From Planktomarina temperata RCA23 (lineage in GTDB: Bacteria > Pseudomonadota > Alphaproteobacteria > Rhodobacterales > Rhodobacteraceae), in NCBI RefSeq assembly GCF_000738435.1, contig NZ_CP003984.1, forward strand, positions 2,604,001-2,668,000: DNA of 64,000 nucleotides, read 5' to 3'. The translations under genes and the position numbers were made by a program. Positions 1 to 9,273 of this stretch are shown here, piece by piece. Every line of letters begins with the position of its first letter. The first letter of the stretch is position 1. The notes under the pieces were generated by a model. That model saw only the letters and a program-made list of their open reading frames with translations. It did no database searches and was not told where the DNA came from.

Positions 1-556
1 TCGTTTGCAGGCGTTGATGCAGCTCTCGGATTTCTGCACGCATTTGCACACGCAGCTTAGCATCAAGGTTGGATAAGGGTTCGTCAAAAAGGAAAACCTT
101 TGGATTTCGTACAATAGCCCTACCCATCGCCACCCTTTGCCGCTGTCCCCCAGAAAGCGCGCGAGGATAGCGTGCAAGATAAGGTGTTAGGCCAAGTATT
201 TCAGCTGCATCCGCAACCTGGCGTTTCACCTCGGCCTTGTTCATCTTTCGCAATTTCAAAGAAAAGCCCATGTTGGCTTCGACCGTTTTGTGCGGGTAGA
301 GCGCGTAAGACTGAAACACCATCGCTATGTCACGTTGGCTTGGCGAAAGGTTGTTTACTCTTTGATTTCCTATATTTACATCGCCTGATGTGATTTCTTC
401 TAGCCCAGCAATCATTCGCAAAAGGGTGGATTTACCGCATCCTGACGGGCCCACAAGCACCACAAACTCTCCATCGGCAATATCCACGTCGATACCATGA
501 ATAACAGCTGTCTCACCGTACCTTTTGAATAATCTTCTTACCGAAACATCTGCCAT
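1..556 (-). CDS. Sugar ABC transporter ATP-binding protein (MsmK/UgpC type), 3' end cut by window edge
   Basis: This is the nucleotide-binding subunit that hydrolyses ATP to drive sugar import at the inner membrane. The first 185 codons are present. Visible motifs are Walker [10 protein letters not shown] (about residues 36-44), Q-loop FQSYALYP (81-88), signature LSGGQRQR (134-141) and Walker B FLFDEP followed by LSNLD (155-165). The C-terminal regulatory OB domain expected in this subfamily lies outside the window. The start is the ATG at 554-556. It diverges from the solute-binding-protein and permease genes at 805-4534 and is their obvious partner. The shared 248-bp intergenic region carries the CTAGCATGT motif found at the other promoters of this cluster. 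The family call is certain; the sugar is inferred from context. Confidence 0.93.
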   Translation of the reverse strand, partial: MADVSVRRLFKRYGETAVIHGIDVDIADGEFVVLVGPSGCGKSTLLRMIAGLEEITSGDVNIGNQRVNNLSPSQRDIAMVFQSYALYPHKTVEANMGFSLKLRKMNKAEVKRQVADAAEILGLTPYLARYPRALSGGQRQRVAMGRAIVRNPKVFLFDEPLSNLDAKLRVQMRAEIRELHQRLQT

Positions 557-626
557 TGCCACCCCAAAATTTTGCTATCGCTTTATGATCTGCCTATCTT
601 AAGGTATGACTTATGTCCAGTTCTGA

Positions 627-645
627 CATGACTAGCATGTTAGTT
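627..645 (+). promoter_or_regulatory. Operator-like site 1 (CTAGCATGTTA) between the divergent ABC transporter units
   Basis: ACTAGCATGTTAGTT lies at 631-645, preceded by CATG. The core CTAGCATGTYA recurs at 10138-10148, 16076-16086 and, on the minus strand, 14525-14535. Those are all promoter regions of the same sugar cluster, which includes a GntR-family regulator. A -35-like TTGACA begins at 648, but I see no well-spaced -10 for it. Assignment of the site to the GntR regulator is inference. Confidence 0.65.
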
Positions 646-804
646 ACTTGACAGATGCCAATTTTAGAACGAACCTATTTTAGTATAGCAAAATCACGCG
701 ACTGCCATTGATGCACCTGGCGTTTCGTCACCGACCATACGAAACGCCTTTAACAATGGCCGATTCTAAGAAGGGCGACGTTTTACTGAAAGGGAGAAAC
801 TAAA

Positions 805-2439
805 ATGAAAGTCGAACACTATAACGCCATTATACACAAGCAAATGAGCCGGCGGAAAATGCTACAAGGCGCTGCAAGCGTTGGCGCAATTGCTGCGATG
901 GGAGGCCTGTTCCCCAAACAAGTTGCCGCCGGTGGTCACTCTGCAGTGCGCGCCGAAATTTTGAAAATTCCGGGTGTTGGCGCCGGTTCACCGACTGACG
1001 CAGACTGGCAAAAAGTAGGTGACCTTTGCCTTGGGCCAACGAAAGAACGTGTGGCTGAAGGTGAATTTGAGGGGGTTGAGCTGACCTTTATGGGATTAAA
1101 TAATCAAAACCTTCACAACTTCCTTTTCCGCGGGTTCTTAAAGCCTTGGGAGGCTTACACGGGCGCTAAGATCAATTGGGTAGATCTCGCACAAGCAGAC
1201 TACAATCCACGCCTGCAACAAGCGATTGCCACAGGCACAGTTGACTTCGATTTGATCGAAATGGGTGCCCCTTTTGAAGGTGACACAGCTGGAAAAGGCC
1301 TACTCGATGAAATGCCAGCCTGGGTCGAGGAGCAGATCGAGGCTGACGATCTTGTGAGCTACTTGCAGGCACCAGTTGGAACCTGGAATGGTAAGAAATA
1401 CCGTGTCACCATCGACGGCGATTGTCACACATTCTGCTATAGGACCGACTATTTTGGCGACGGCGCAATTGGTGGCGCATCTGTGCCCAAGACGTGGCAA
1501 GAGGTAAACGCTGCTTCCAAAGAGTTGATCGGCAAAGAAGACCCACTCACAGGGCTGCCTGCCCATGGTTATCTTGATCCGCTCAAAGGCTGGGGTGGTT
1601 TCGGCTTCTACTTCCTAGAAAACCGCGCGGCGGCTTATGCCAAACACCCATCAGATCCGGCATGGTTGTTTGACCCAGACACTATGAAGCCGCGGGTCAA
1701 CAACCCGGCTTGGGTGCAAGCGATTCAAGACGTTCTTGATCTCATCGAAGCGGGTGCTTATCCTGCTGACCAAATCAACGCTGATCCAGGCACAACGGGC
1801 TTCCAGCAGTTTCTTGCTGGTACTGGTTCTATGTTGATGTGGTGGGGCGACATCGGTTCAAACGCACGCACCTCAGACACATCTGTGGTCGGCGATGTCG
1901 TTGGCTTTGGGATCAACCCCGGTTCTGATCGCGTTTACAACAGCCAAAGCGGCGCTTGGGAAAACACCTACAATGAAGCACCTAACATGGCCTACCTCGG
2001 CTGGGGTGTTTACGTCACCAAAAACGTTCAAGGAGACGAGAAAAAACAAAAAGCGGCGTGGAGCGCAGCAGCGCATTTGGGCGGGAAAGACATTTCACTT
2101 TGGATGTCAGCCTATCCATCCGGTTTCCAACCTTACCGGAACTCGCACTTCCAGTACGATGAATGGGAGGCAGCAGGGTACGATCGTGCCTATATCGAAG
2201 ATTACCTCGGCTCAAATGCAGACAGCTACAACCACGAGAATGCTGCTATCGAACCGCGTATCCCGGGTATTTTTCAGTACTACTCAGTTGCCGAAGATGA
2301 ATTGGCGAAGGGTTATGCTGGTCAATACGGATCTGCTCAGGAAATCGGCGATGCCATCGCCGCCGCTTGGGAAAAGATCACAGATCAGATTGGCCGGGAC
2401 AGTCAGATCGCGCTTTACAAAGCTTCACTTGGGCTTTGA
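805..2439 (+). CDS. Extracellular sugar-binding protein of ABC importer, probably Tat-exported
   Basis: Periplasmic solute-binding protein (family 1 type, 544 aa) that captures the sugar and delivers it to the permeases encoded downstream. The N terminus has a twin-arginine-like motif SRRKML (residues 15-20), a hydrophobic stretch AASVGAIAAMGGL, and an alanine-rich likely cleavage zone near residue 42. This suggests export folded by the Tat pathway. A clear ribosome site AAAGGGAG (789-796) supports the ATG at 805; a second ATG at residue 14 would also keep the signal. A strong hairpin at 2449-2477 separates it from the permease genes, as is common where the binding protein is made in excess. 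Substrate is inferred from neighbours as L-fucose or a related sugar. Confidence 0.9.
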   Translation: MKVEHYNAIIHKQMSRRKMLQGAASVGAIAAMGGLFPKQVAAGGHSAVRAEILKIPGVGAGSPTDADWQKVGDLCLGPTKERVAEGEFEGVELTFMGLNNQNLHNFLFRGFLKPWEAYTGAKINWVDLAQADYNPRLQQAIATGTVDFDLIEMGAPFEGDTAGKGLLDEMPAWVEEQIEADDLVSYLQAPVGTWNGKKYRVTIDGDCHTFCYRTDYFGDGAIGGASVPKTWQEVNAASKELIGKEDPLTGLPAHGYLDPLKGWGGFGFYFLENRAAAYAKHPSDPAWLFDPDTMKPRVNNPAWVQAIQDVLDLIEAGAYPADQINADPGTTGFQQFLAGTGSMLMWWGDIGSNARTSDTSVVGDVVGFGINPGSDRVYNSQSGAWENTYNEAPNMAYLGWGVYVTKNVQGDEKKQKAAWSAAAHLGGKDISLWMSAYPSGFQPYRNSHFQYDEWEAAGYDRAYIEDYLGSNADSYNHENAAIEPRIPGIFQYYSVAEDELAKGYAGQYGSAQEIGDAIAAAWEKITDQIGRDSQIALYKASLGL

Positions 2440-2448
2440 CCAAAACGT

Positions 2449-2477
2449 TCAGACCGCTGGGACATCCGGCGGTCTGA
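2449..2477 (+). terminator. Hairpin after the binding-protein gene (mRNA 3'-end stabiliser or partial terminator)
   Basis: TCAGACCGC at 2449-2457 pairs with GCGGTCTGA at 2469-2477 around an 11-nt loop, just after the stop codon at 2439 and before the permease gene at 2509. There is no long T-run, so partial read-through is expected. Such hairpins commonly raise binding-protein mRNA relative to permease mRNA. Confidence 0.55.
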
Positions 2478-2508
2478 CACTTTCTTCCTAACCTGAGGTC
2501 ACATCCCC

Positions 2509-3615
2509 ATGAATACCGCAGGCGATCTGCTTCACGTCGTAACCGCAGACAATATCTCTTACCAGCGAAGACGTTTTGGCAAGCTGATAGTTTGGGGATC
2601 TGCTGCGCTAATGTTCTTTGTCGCAGGCTTACAAACTGCCGATCAAAACGGCTGGATCGACCTTGAGTTCGAGACATGGCGGCCAACCCTTTATGCCTAT
2701 ATTTTTTGGGGAATTTGCCTTTGCACAGGTCAGGTAATTGCGCGAGGCGAACATGGGAAACGTACCCTTTTTGTATTGCCTGCCGCGCTTTTTGTTGTGT
2801 CTATGGTGGTTTTTCCACTGCTATTTGGGTTGATTATAGCGTTTTCAGATTGGAACCTCGCGTCGCCTGATGGCAGGCAATTCAACGGCTGGAATAATAT
2901 TCGACAAATGTGGGCTGACCCATTCTATTGGAACGCAATGCGCAACATGGTCTGGTATTCGCTCGCCATCATCGTAGAATATGCCTTCGCCTTTGTTCTT
3001 GCGCTGTTACTGAATGCCCAGATTAAAGGACGTAAATTCTTTCGAGTGGCGTTTTTGTTACCGCTGATGCTCTCGCCAGTTGCTGTTTCATGGATGATTG
3101 GCAAGTCTATGTTGGAAAATCGATTTGGCCCAATCGCACGTATGCTACGCGAAATGGGCGTGGACAATCCATCTTTCTTTTCTTCACCCGAAATTGCTCG
3201 TCTCATGATCATGCTTATGGATGCGTGGACATACATTCCATTTATGATGATCATGATCCTTGCTGGGCTCCAGGCCATTCCTAAAGAGTTGCATGAAGCC
3301 GCCGAGGTGGATGGCGCCAGCGCTTGGACACGGTTCTGGGAAGTGACATTCCCGTTGATGCTGCCAGTCTCGATCACTGCAATCCTGATCCGCATTATTT
3401 TCAAATTAAAGCTTGCGGATATTATTATCAATGTCACCTCCGGCGGACCGGGCGGCGCCACCGATAGCGTCACATCCTTCATTTTCCGCGAATACCGAGA
3501 CCGGTCAAATGTCGGATACGGAACAATGCTCGCAATGTTTTATTTGGTGGTTATAGTTATTGCGATGACTATCCTGATCAAGGGGGCGGACCGCTGGATG
3601 CGACCGAGATACTAA
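2509..3615 (+). CDS. Sugar ABC transporter permease (MalF-like)
   Basis: Inner-membrane permease subunit, 368 aa, of the binding-protein-dependent type. The N terminus has extra hydrophobic segments (about residues 27-42, 60-78 and 87-112) before the conserved transmembrane core. The EAA loop that docks to the ATPase is visible as EAAEVDG (263-269), ending in FPLMLP (281-286). The length and extended N terminus match MalF/UgpA-type partners. It lies 69 bp after the binding-protein gene and 1 bp before the second permease, so it is co-transcribed with that gene. Family assignment is firm; sugar specificity is contextual. Confidence 0.93.
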   Translation: MNTAGDLLHVVTADNISYQRRRFGKLIVWGSAALMFFVAGLQTADQNGWIDLEFETWRPTLYAYIFWGICLCTGQVIARGEHGKRTLFVLPAALFVVSMVVFPLLFGLIIAFSDWNLASPDGRQFNGWNNIRQMWADPFYWNAMRNMVWYSLAIIVEYAFAFVLALLLNAQIKGRKFFRVAFLLPLMLSPVAVSWMIGKSMLENRFGPIARMLREMGVDNPSFFSSPEIARLMIMLMDAWTYIPFMMIMILAGLQAIPKELHEAAEVDGASAWTRFWEVTFPLMLPVSITAILIRIIFKLKLADIIINVTSGGPGGATDSVTSFIFREYRDRSNVGYGTMLAMFYLVVIVIAMTILIKGADRWMRPRY

Positions 3616-3616
3616 G

Positions 3617-4534
3617 ATGTCAGATCAGATTTTCCACGATAGCAATGCAGATCGCGCCTTTAAGGCCAAGCGCTTTACGGGGCGGGCAGTAATCTATGGA
3701 ATCCTAATCCTGTGGGCATTCATTGCTCTGTTCCCAATCTACTGGACCATCACGACCAGCTTCAAGATGGCCCCCGACGTGATGAAAGGAAATATCGTTC
3801 CCTACTGGGACTATAACCCGAGATGGTTGGGTTGGCGGTCGCTTGGGCTTTCGCCTGATACCATCGGCAATGAGAGCACCGTTCGGGCCGAGTTCCTGAA
3901 ACGGTTTTGGAATTCTGTGGTTATTGCTGTATCGGCTTCGGTGATCGCCGTTGGTTTGGGCAGTTGCGCCGCTTATGGGCTATCGCGTTTCAATTATAAA
4001 TTTGGGTTCATGCGAAATTCAGACATCTCTTTTTTCTTTCTCAGCCAATTAATACTGCCCCCGGTGGTTTTGGCCTTGCCCTTTCTCGTTCTCTACAAAG
4101 CTCTTGCCATGTTGGACACGCGGATTGGTTTGATTCTTCTATATACTTTAACAGTCTTGCCCATTGTCATCTGGATCATGCGCGATCAATTCAGTTCAAT
4201 ACCTTCTGAGTTGGAAGAAGCCGCTCTCGTCGATGGTTTGTCGATTTGGGGCGCATTCTTGACGATCATCTTGCCAATTGCGCTTCCTGGCATGGTCGCA
4301 GCTTTTATTCTATCTTTGGTTCTGACCTGGAACGAATACTTCTTTGCAGCTCTGTTGACGTCAAGCGATGCCAAAACATTGCCAGTGATGGTGGCCAGCC
4401 AAACCGGCAGCCAGGGCATAAGTTGGTGGTCTATGGCTGCGCTAAGTTTCGCCGCGATATTACCGTTGATCGTCATTGGCATTGCATTAGAACGCTTTAT
4501 CATCAAAGGAATGGCCGCAGGTGCTGTAAAGTAA
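3617..4534 (+). CDS. Sugar ABC transporter permease (MalG-like)
   Basis: Second inner-membrane permease of the importer, 305 aa. It has an N-terminal membrane segment (about 24-45), a long periplasmic loop, and the core membrane segments. The EAA motif is seen as EEAALVDG (200-207), with ILPIALPG about ten residues later. The gene starts 1 bp after the MalF-like gene stops, indicating tight coupling. It ends 2 bp before the stop codon of the convergent fucose-isomerase-like gene, so there is no room for a separate terminator. Confidence 0.93.
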   Translation: MSDQIFHDSNADRAFKAKRFTGRAVIYGILILWAFIALFPIYWTITTSFKMAPDVMKGNIVPYWDYNPRWLGWRSLGLSPDTIGNESTVRAEFLKRFWNSVVIAVSASVIAVGLGSCAAYGLSRFNYKFGFMRNSDISFFFLSQLILPPVVLALPFLVLYKALAMLDTRIGLILLYTLTVLPIVIWIMRDQFSSIPSELEEAALVDGLSIWGAFLTIILPIALPGMVAAFILSLVLTWNEYFFAALLTSSDAKTLPVMVASQTGSQGISWWSMAALSFAAILPLIVIGIALERFIIKGMAAGAVK

Positions 4535-4536
4535 GC

Positions 4537-6120
4537 CTAAATCCCACAGAGATGTACCTTGATCCCCAGCGCCCGCGCGAGTGCTGCTCGGCAAAGAGCC
4601 GCATCAAGTGCGGATTTAGCATTGTTTGCATAGACTACATTCACATGATTGGCCTTATGGCGGGCCATAAATTTGTCCCTATCAATCCCGTCCAATTGCG
4701 CGTGCATGATTGGCCATTGCGGTGTCGTGGCATCAAGGCGGCGCTGCGTCTCACGCTTTGAAAGGGCTAACGCCTGACCGGTGCCAATGTCCATGTGCAG
4801 AGCGTCACCTTCTATGAAGATCCGCGACCAGACGATGGAGCCTGGCTTGGCAACGCCTGCAAGTGTGGATCCGCCCAACCGAAAATACATCGGTGGTTGG
4901 CGGTACCCTACTGAGCCTGCGAAACCATCGACATGATGCGCTGGCGGGGTCGCGCCAGAAATCTCGAAGACCCAAACAAAACCGGCATCGCCATCGCGGT
5001 CTTCGTCCCCCCACCTCACGTCATGCAGAGTTGTCTCTACCGGTAAGCCCAGGGCTGCCTGGACACGGTTGGTCAAAAGCGCATCCAGTCCTGAACATTC
5101 ATCCACTTCATTGAAGTGAATGATTGGTTGGCCCGGTTTGATTTCCCGCCCCTCTTTATCAAGAATCGGTGGGCGATCTGAATTATTTAAGAGCCCTTCG
5201 ACAAGGTCTGAAGCGGGTAGCAAATCTTTGAGGCCCTGTTGGTATTGGATACCGATAGCATCACAACAAAACTTATCCGCCATCCGCACAGCGGCTACAT
5301 ACATGCGCCCTTGCCATACCACCTGATTGCGAGTGAGTTCGGTAGCTTCATCCTCGCCAAATTCAAATTGCATACCACGCGCCTCCAACCACTCCAGCAC
5401 ATCTCTGCCCTCGTATTCAGATACTTGAGTCGTCTCGTAGTAAAGAGCCGATTGCGACAGGCGTTCTTTGAATACGCCCGTGGGATGAAGAAGATGATCT
5501 GGGATAATCGCATTGAACATCCCCATACAACCTTCATCGAATACGCCCAAGATCAACTTGTCGCGTCGGATTTTTTCGGCAAGAACCTGCGCGACATTTA
5601 CTAGATAGTTAGGGACTTCGAAATCGTCCCTTACATGGTTCACCTGATGTTGCAGCGCGTCAGTTTGGAGCCATGTGCGCAGCCCGTCCAGAAAAAAGTC
5701 ATCTGTAAAATCTTCACTCCAAAGCGTCGCGTATGGCACGCCTGCTTTGGTCAATGATCCATTGAGGTTCAACATTCCAACCAGTCCAGGCCATTGACCT
5801 GACCAGTTTGCCACAGTCAGGATCGGGCCATTGTGATGGATTAGCCCTGGGAGTACATGGTGCGAATATTGCCAGGCCGATTGCGCGACAATGATCGCGG
5901 CATCAGGTGACAGGTCACGGAAAACATCCATGCCTTCACGCTGTGATGCAATAAAGCCGTGACCCCGGTCAGGATTGAACGCATGGGCGCGGATACTTTC
6001 AGCCCCAGCGTTGCTTAATGCCATCCTCAGGGCGTCTTCCATAGCAGCCTGTGCCGGCCAACAAGTTTGATTTGCACTTTCTCGCAAATCGCCACTAGCC
6101 AGAAGATAAACTTGTTTCAT
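4537..6120 (-). CDS. L-fucose isomerase-like protein (FucI/AraA fold)
   Basis: A 527-aa protein whose N terminus ([16 protein letters not shown]), mid-region and C-terminal [13 protein letters not shown] segment resemble the L-fucose/L-arabinose isomerase superfamily. That family interconverts aldose and ketose with a divalent metal. It is the distal gene of a leftward operon with an SIS isomerase, an FGGY kinase, an M42 peptidase and an SgcQ-like gene. In that setting it would turn the imported sugar into a ketose for phosphorylation. Only a weak AAAGA precedes the ATG at 6120. I could not map all the metal ligands by eye, so catalytic activity is inferred. A non-catalytic or different-substrate member is possible. 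Confidence 0.75.
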   Translation of the reverse strand: MKQVYLLASGDLRESANQTCWPAQAAMEDALRMALSNAGAESIRAHAFNPDRGHGFIASQREGMDVFRDLSPDAAIIVAQSAWQYSHHVLPGLIHHNGPILTVANWSGQWPGLVGMLNLNGSLTKAGVPYATLWSEDFTDDFFLDGLRTWLQTDALQHQVNHVRDDFEVPNYLVNVAQVLAEKIRRDKLILGVFDEGCMGMFNAIIPDHLLHPTGVFKERLSQSALYYETTQVSEYEGRDVLEWLEARGMQFEFGEDEATELTRNQVVWQGRMYVAAVRMADKFCCDAIGIQYQQGLKDLLPASDLVEGLLNNSDRPPILDKEGREIKPGQPIIHFNEVDECSGLDALLTNRVQAALGLPVETTLHDVRWGDEDRDGDAGFVWVFEISGATPPAHHVDGFAGSVGYRQPPMYFRLGGSTLAGVAKPGSIVWSRIFIEGDALHMDIGTGQALALSKRETQRRLDATTPQWPIMHAQLDGIDRDKFMARHKANHVNVVYANNAKSALDAALCRAALARALGIKVHLCGI

Positions 6121-6161
6121 TTTCTAGTCTTTCAATTTGAATTTCTCCAAACGTGAAATTC

Positions 6162-6701
6162 TTACTCCATGTTTGTATGCCGAGCCCGGATACTTCCCGG
6201 CGTTTGGTCTAAGTCCACAATAAGCTTCAGTATCATAGCCTCGAACAAGACAAATAGCGCCCCTTCGTAAAGCGACCCCATAGGCAACGTTGATGCATCT
6301 TTTTTCTTATCGTTAGCCATGGTTTGCGCAGTCACAAGGATTGTGTGATCGACAATTTTTGCAGTCTGTGACTGCGCTTGGGCGGTAAGAAACAAAACCG
6401 AGGCTCCGCCTGCCTTTGCCTGACCGATCAAGGCGGAGACAGTGGCCAGCGCCCCCGGGCCCGCCGAGACAATGAACAAGTCGCCTTGCATCATCGGGGG
6501 GGCCGCCATATCACCCTGCATAGACACTAGCTTGCCCAAATGATGGAGCCGCATGGCAAACCCCTGAATTTGTAGGCCCTCCCGCCCACAACCGTAAAGC
6601 ATGATGCGTCCTGCGTCGGCGATCATCTGACAAGCAGTTTCGACTTGCAAAGGGTCGATCCCCTCGGCAACTGTGCGAAGCTCTGCTAGTACTGTCTGCA
6701 T
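6162..6701 (-). CDS. SIS-domain sugar isomerase, 6-phospho-3-hexuloisomerase-like
   Basis: A 179-aa single-SIS-domain protein. Features include MLYGCGREGLQIQGFAMRL (sugar-phosphate loop with a G-x-G-x-E-like turn), GDLFIVSAGPG (second sugar-phosphate loop), and a C-terminal RARHTNME resembling the end of 6-phospho-3-hexuloisomerases. Members isomerise phosphosugars in the cytoplasm. It sits 14 bp downstream of the FGGY kinase gene and 41 bp upstream of the isomerase-like gene, consistent with acting on the kinase product. Substrate is unknown; HxlB in the formaldehyde pathway is the nearest named family, but no partner HxlA is present. Confidence 0.75.
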   Translation of the reverse strand: MQTVLAELRTVAEGIDPLQVETACQMIADAGRIMLYGCGREGLQIQGFAMRLHHLGKLVSMQGDMAAPPMMQGDLFIVSAGPGALATVSALIGQAKAGGASVLFLTAQAQSQTAKIVDHTILVTAQTMANDKKKDASTLPMGSLYEGALFVLFEAMILKLIVDLDQTPGSIRARHTNME

Positions 6702-6715
6702 ATCGTTTTGTAACT

Positions 6716-8206
6716 TTAAGATGAAAGCTCCTTTGCAATATCCTTTGTTTGTTCATAGAGCCTGCGGAACAACGCATAGTTTTTCTCGTAGGCAGGGTCT
6801 TCTGCTGCGGTAATCTGTGTGGCAATCGGATTCCAGTGTCCGATGTCCGCAAGTTCTGCCTCGCCCAAGGCCACCCGAGCTAAAAACGCATCGCCATAAC
6901 TTGCACCAACAGTTTTTTCGCAGACAAACTGATCAACCTGCGACGTATCAGATATTGCCTGCATCCAAAGTAGATTTTTTGTGCCCCCGCCCACAGCAAG
7001 AATACGGTCCAGCCCAACTCCAGCTTCGCGATAAGTTTCCACTACATGGGCGGTCCCAAACGCAATGCCCTCGATCAAAGCCCGGTACATAGTTCCCCTT
7101 GTGTGTGTAAGGTTTAATCCAAAGAACGCGCCCTTGGCTTGTGGATCATGGATAGGTGTGCGCTCGCCAGAGAAGTAAGGCAGGAACAGCAACCCTTCAG
7201 AACCTTGCGGAACTTTGTCTGCCTCTGACGCGAGCGTAGTAAAGGCCGTGTCAAGTGGCAAATCGCGAGCGAACTGGTCGCGAAACCAGTGTGTCAGCGT
7301 TCCAGAGGTTGCCGACCCCGCCATCGAAGCATGTTGCCCAGGAAAGAGCCAAGGCGCATACCAAAGCCGACCATCACGAACCCGATCCTGCGTAAGGGTA
7401 ATGATAAAGATAGTTGAACCATACATCATCATCATATCGCCGGGTGATTCCACACCAACACTCAGGGCCTCTGCAGCGGCGTCAATGGTGCCTGCTGTTA
7501 CGGGCGTGCCTATAGCCAACCCAGTCGCCTCTGCGGCTTCTTTGGTGACGTACCCCGCGATTTCCGACGACCACAAAAGACGTGGTAGCATTTCTGGCGT
7601 TGCGATCTCAGGCCCTAGATCAAAGCACCAATCCTGCGTACCTACGTCGTATATAGGTGAAAAATTTGCCGCCGTGTAATGGTCGATTACGTATTCACCG
7701 GTCAAGCGCTGTACCAGAAAGCTGGTGGAAGTGAGGATTTTAGCTGTCTTGGCATAAAGGTCCGGCCGTTTTTCCTTTAGCCATAGGATTTTTGGTCCAA
7801 CGGACTGAGAGGTCAGCGCATTGCCGCAACGCTCCAGGATGAGATCTTCCCCGATGCGTGCTGTCAGAGCCTCAACCTGAGCAATCGCGCGGGTGTCGAC
7901 GCCGTAAAGTACCCCGTTCATCAATGGGGCGTCGTTTGCGTCCACGGGCAACATGCAAGGGCCAATGGCTGAGCAAGCAATTGCCTTGATCTGTTCCGAT
8001 GCGCAGCCAGCATTGGCAATCAGTTCTTTCGTGACTTTAACAAAATCGCCCCACCAATCTTCTAGAGGCCTGTGTTCAGCCCAGCCAGGCTGCGGAACAA
8101 TCATCTCATGCCGGTGGCGCGCTGTTGCAATTACAACGCCTGCGGCATCAACCAAAACGCCTTTAGTCTCAAACGTACCGATGTCGATTCCAAGAGTGTA
8201 GCTCAT
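6716..8206 (-). CDS. FGGY-family carbohydrate kinase (xylulokinase/fuculokinase-like)
   Basis: ATP-dependent sugar kinase of about 496 aa with the N-terminal phosphate-binding signature LGIDIGTFETKGVLVD and a C-terminal ATP-site glycine patch AVGGGTKNLLW. It probably phosphorylates the ketose made by the isomerase-like protein at 4537-6120. The chosen ATG at 8204-8206 overlaps the TGA of the upstream M42 gene in an ATGA arrangement, implying translational coupling; a TTG two codons earlier is the alternative. Length is typical of the family. Which sugar is phosphorylated is not readable from sequence. Confidence 0.88.
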   Translation of the reverse strand: MSYTLGIDIGTFETKGVLVDAAGVVIATARHRHEMIVPQPGWAEHRPLEDWWGDFVKVTKELIANAGCASEQIKAIACSAIGPCMLPVDANDAPLMNGVLYGVDTRAIAQVEALTARIGEDLILERCGNALTSQSVGPKILWLKEKRPDLYAKTAKILTSTSFLVQRLTGEYVIDHYTAANFSPIYDVGTQDWCFDLGPEIATPEMLPRLLWSSEIAGYVTKEAAEATGLAIGTPVTAGTIDAAAEALSVGVESPGDMMMMYGSTIFIITLTQDRVRDGRLWYAPWLFPGQHASMAGSATSGTLTHWFRDQFARDLPLDTAFTTLASEADKVPQGSEGLLFLPYFSGERTPIHDPQAKGAFFGLNLTHTRGTMYRALIEGIAFGTAHVVETYREAGVGLDRILAVGGGTKNLLWMQAISDTSQVDQFVCEKTVGASYGDAFLARVALGEAELADIGHWNPIATQITAAEDPAYEKNYALFRRLYEQTKDIAKELSS

Positions 8207-9273
8207 ACCCAACGCTTTAATAAAAAGTCTGGACCGATGCGCGCAAGCCCTGCAACAAGCAAAGCGGCCAGGTCTTCCAGATCACTTAACTGGCAGACCT
8301 CCAGCGAAGAATGACTATAACGCATTGGAAATCCCAAATCGATGGCGGCAACACCTTTTCCGACATGCTGAACATAACTAAGGTCTGTCAAAACGCCAAC
8401 CTGTGCAGATTTTTGCAATCCTACGCCTGCGTCCTTTGCCGCGTGTTCAAACAGTGATACCAACGCAGGATGTGGCAGTACGCCATTCAAGGTTCCGCGT
8501 CCGTGAAAACTGTACATACTCATGCCTGGACCACAGCCGAGATACATCTCTCCCAAGTCAACCGCATCCGGTGTATCGCTTGCTAACATCAGGTCTATTT
8601 GGATGGCTATATCAGGTTTTAAAGCCTGCGCGGCGCTCAAAGCACCGCGAAGATTGAACTCTTCTTGCGTGGAAAAGACGATATGAACGGTCGGTCCACC
8701 GTCCCGCCTTGTAAGACAGTTTGCTACGTCAAGAAGGACGGCACATCCGGCGCGATCATCCACAGAAGTGCCTGCTATCCGCCCCTCAGCGAGCTCGACA
8801 ACATTGGGCACATAAGTAACGGGTGTTCCAATTGAAATACCCGCTTTCTCAACCGCTGCCTTGGTGCTGTGGCCTGTGTCTATGTAGAGGTCAGCAGCAC
8901 GCACAACTTTGTATTTCTCATCCATTTGCGTTGCATGATGGCTTTTGTTGGCGATTACACCAGGAATATCGCGCCCGTCGGCTGTACTGAGAACAACTGA
9001 CTGGGACGCAAGCGCGCGTTCCGGCACTCCTCCCATCCGGTGTATGCGGATCAATCCATCATCTTCAATCTTGCGGACAATAAAACCAAGCTGATCCATG
9101 TGCGTAAACAACATCACAGACGGATTGCTGCCGGGGAATGTTGCTATCAGATTGCCTAGTGTGTCTGTTTCACAGGTGATTGGCATTCTTTTGGATATCG
9201 CGGCGGCAACCCGGTGCTCGTGGCCAGAGAGGCCTGGAATCTGCATCAATGCCTTTAAATTATCCGCAATCAT
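8203..9273 (-). CDS. M42-family metallopeptidase/glucanase homologue (SgcX/FrvX-like)
   Basis: A 356-aa M42-type protein with a complete set of likely di-metal ligands: THMDQLG, VDDRAGC, QEEF, IQIDLM and RYSHSS in the expected order. M42 proteins are aminopeptidases, but homologues SgcX and FrvX occur in enteric sugar operons where the role is obscure. Here the gene is translationally coupled (ATGA overlaps) both to the upstream BtpA/SgcQ-like gene and to the downstream kinase gene. This reproduces the SgcX-SgcQ pairing known from the E. coli sgc cluster. A role in processing a glycoconjugate or sugar derivative is inference. Confidence 0.87.
   Translation of the reverse strand: MIADNLKALMQIPGLSGHEHRVAAAISKRMPITCETDTLGNLIATFPGSNPSVMLFTHMDQLGFIVRKIEDDGLIRIHRMGGVPERALASQSVVLSTADGRDIPGVIANKSHHATQMDEKYKVVRAADLYIDTGHSTKAAVEKAGISIGTPVTYVPNVVELAEGRIAGTSVDDRAGCAVLLDVANCLTRRDGGPTVHIVFSTQEEFNLRGALSAAQALKPDIAIQIDLMLASDTPDAVDLGEMYLGCGPGMSMYSFHGRGTLNGVLPHPALVSLFEHAAKDAGVGLQKSAQVGVLTDLSYVQHVGKGVAAIDLGFPMRYSHSSLEVCQLSDLEDLAALLVAGLARIGPDFLLKRWV

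Noticed and set aside
648-686. TTGACA next to operator site 1 as a promoter with TATTTT or TAGTAT as -10
   Set aside because: The spacing to either -10 candidate is 22 bp or more, so I could not define a convincing promoter.
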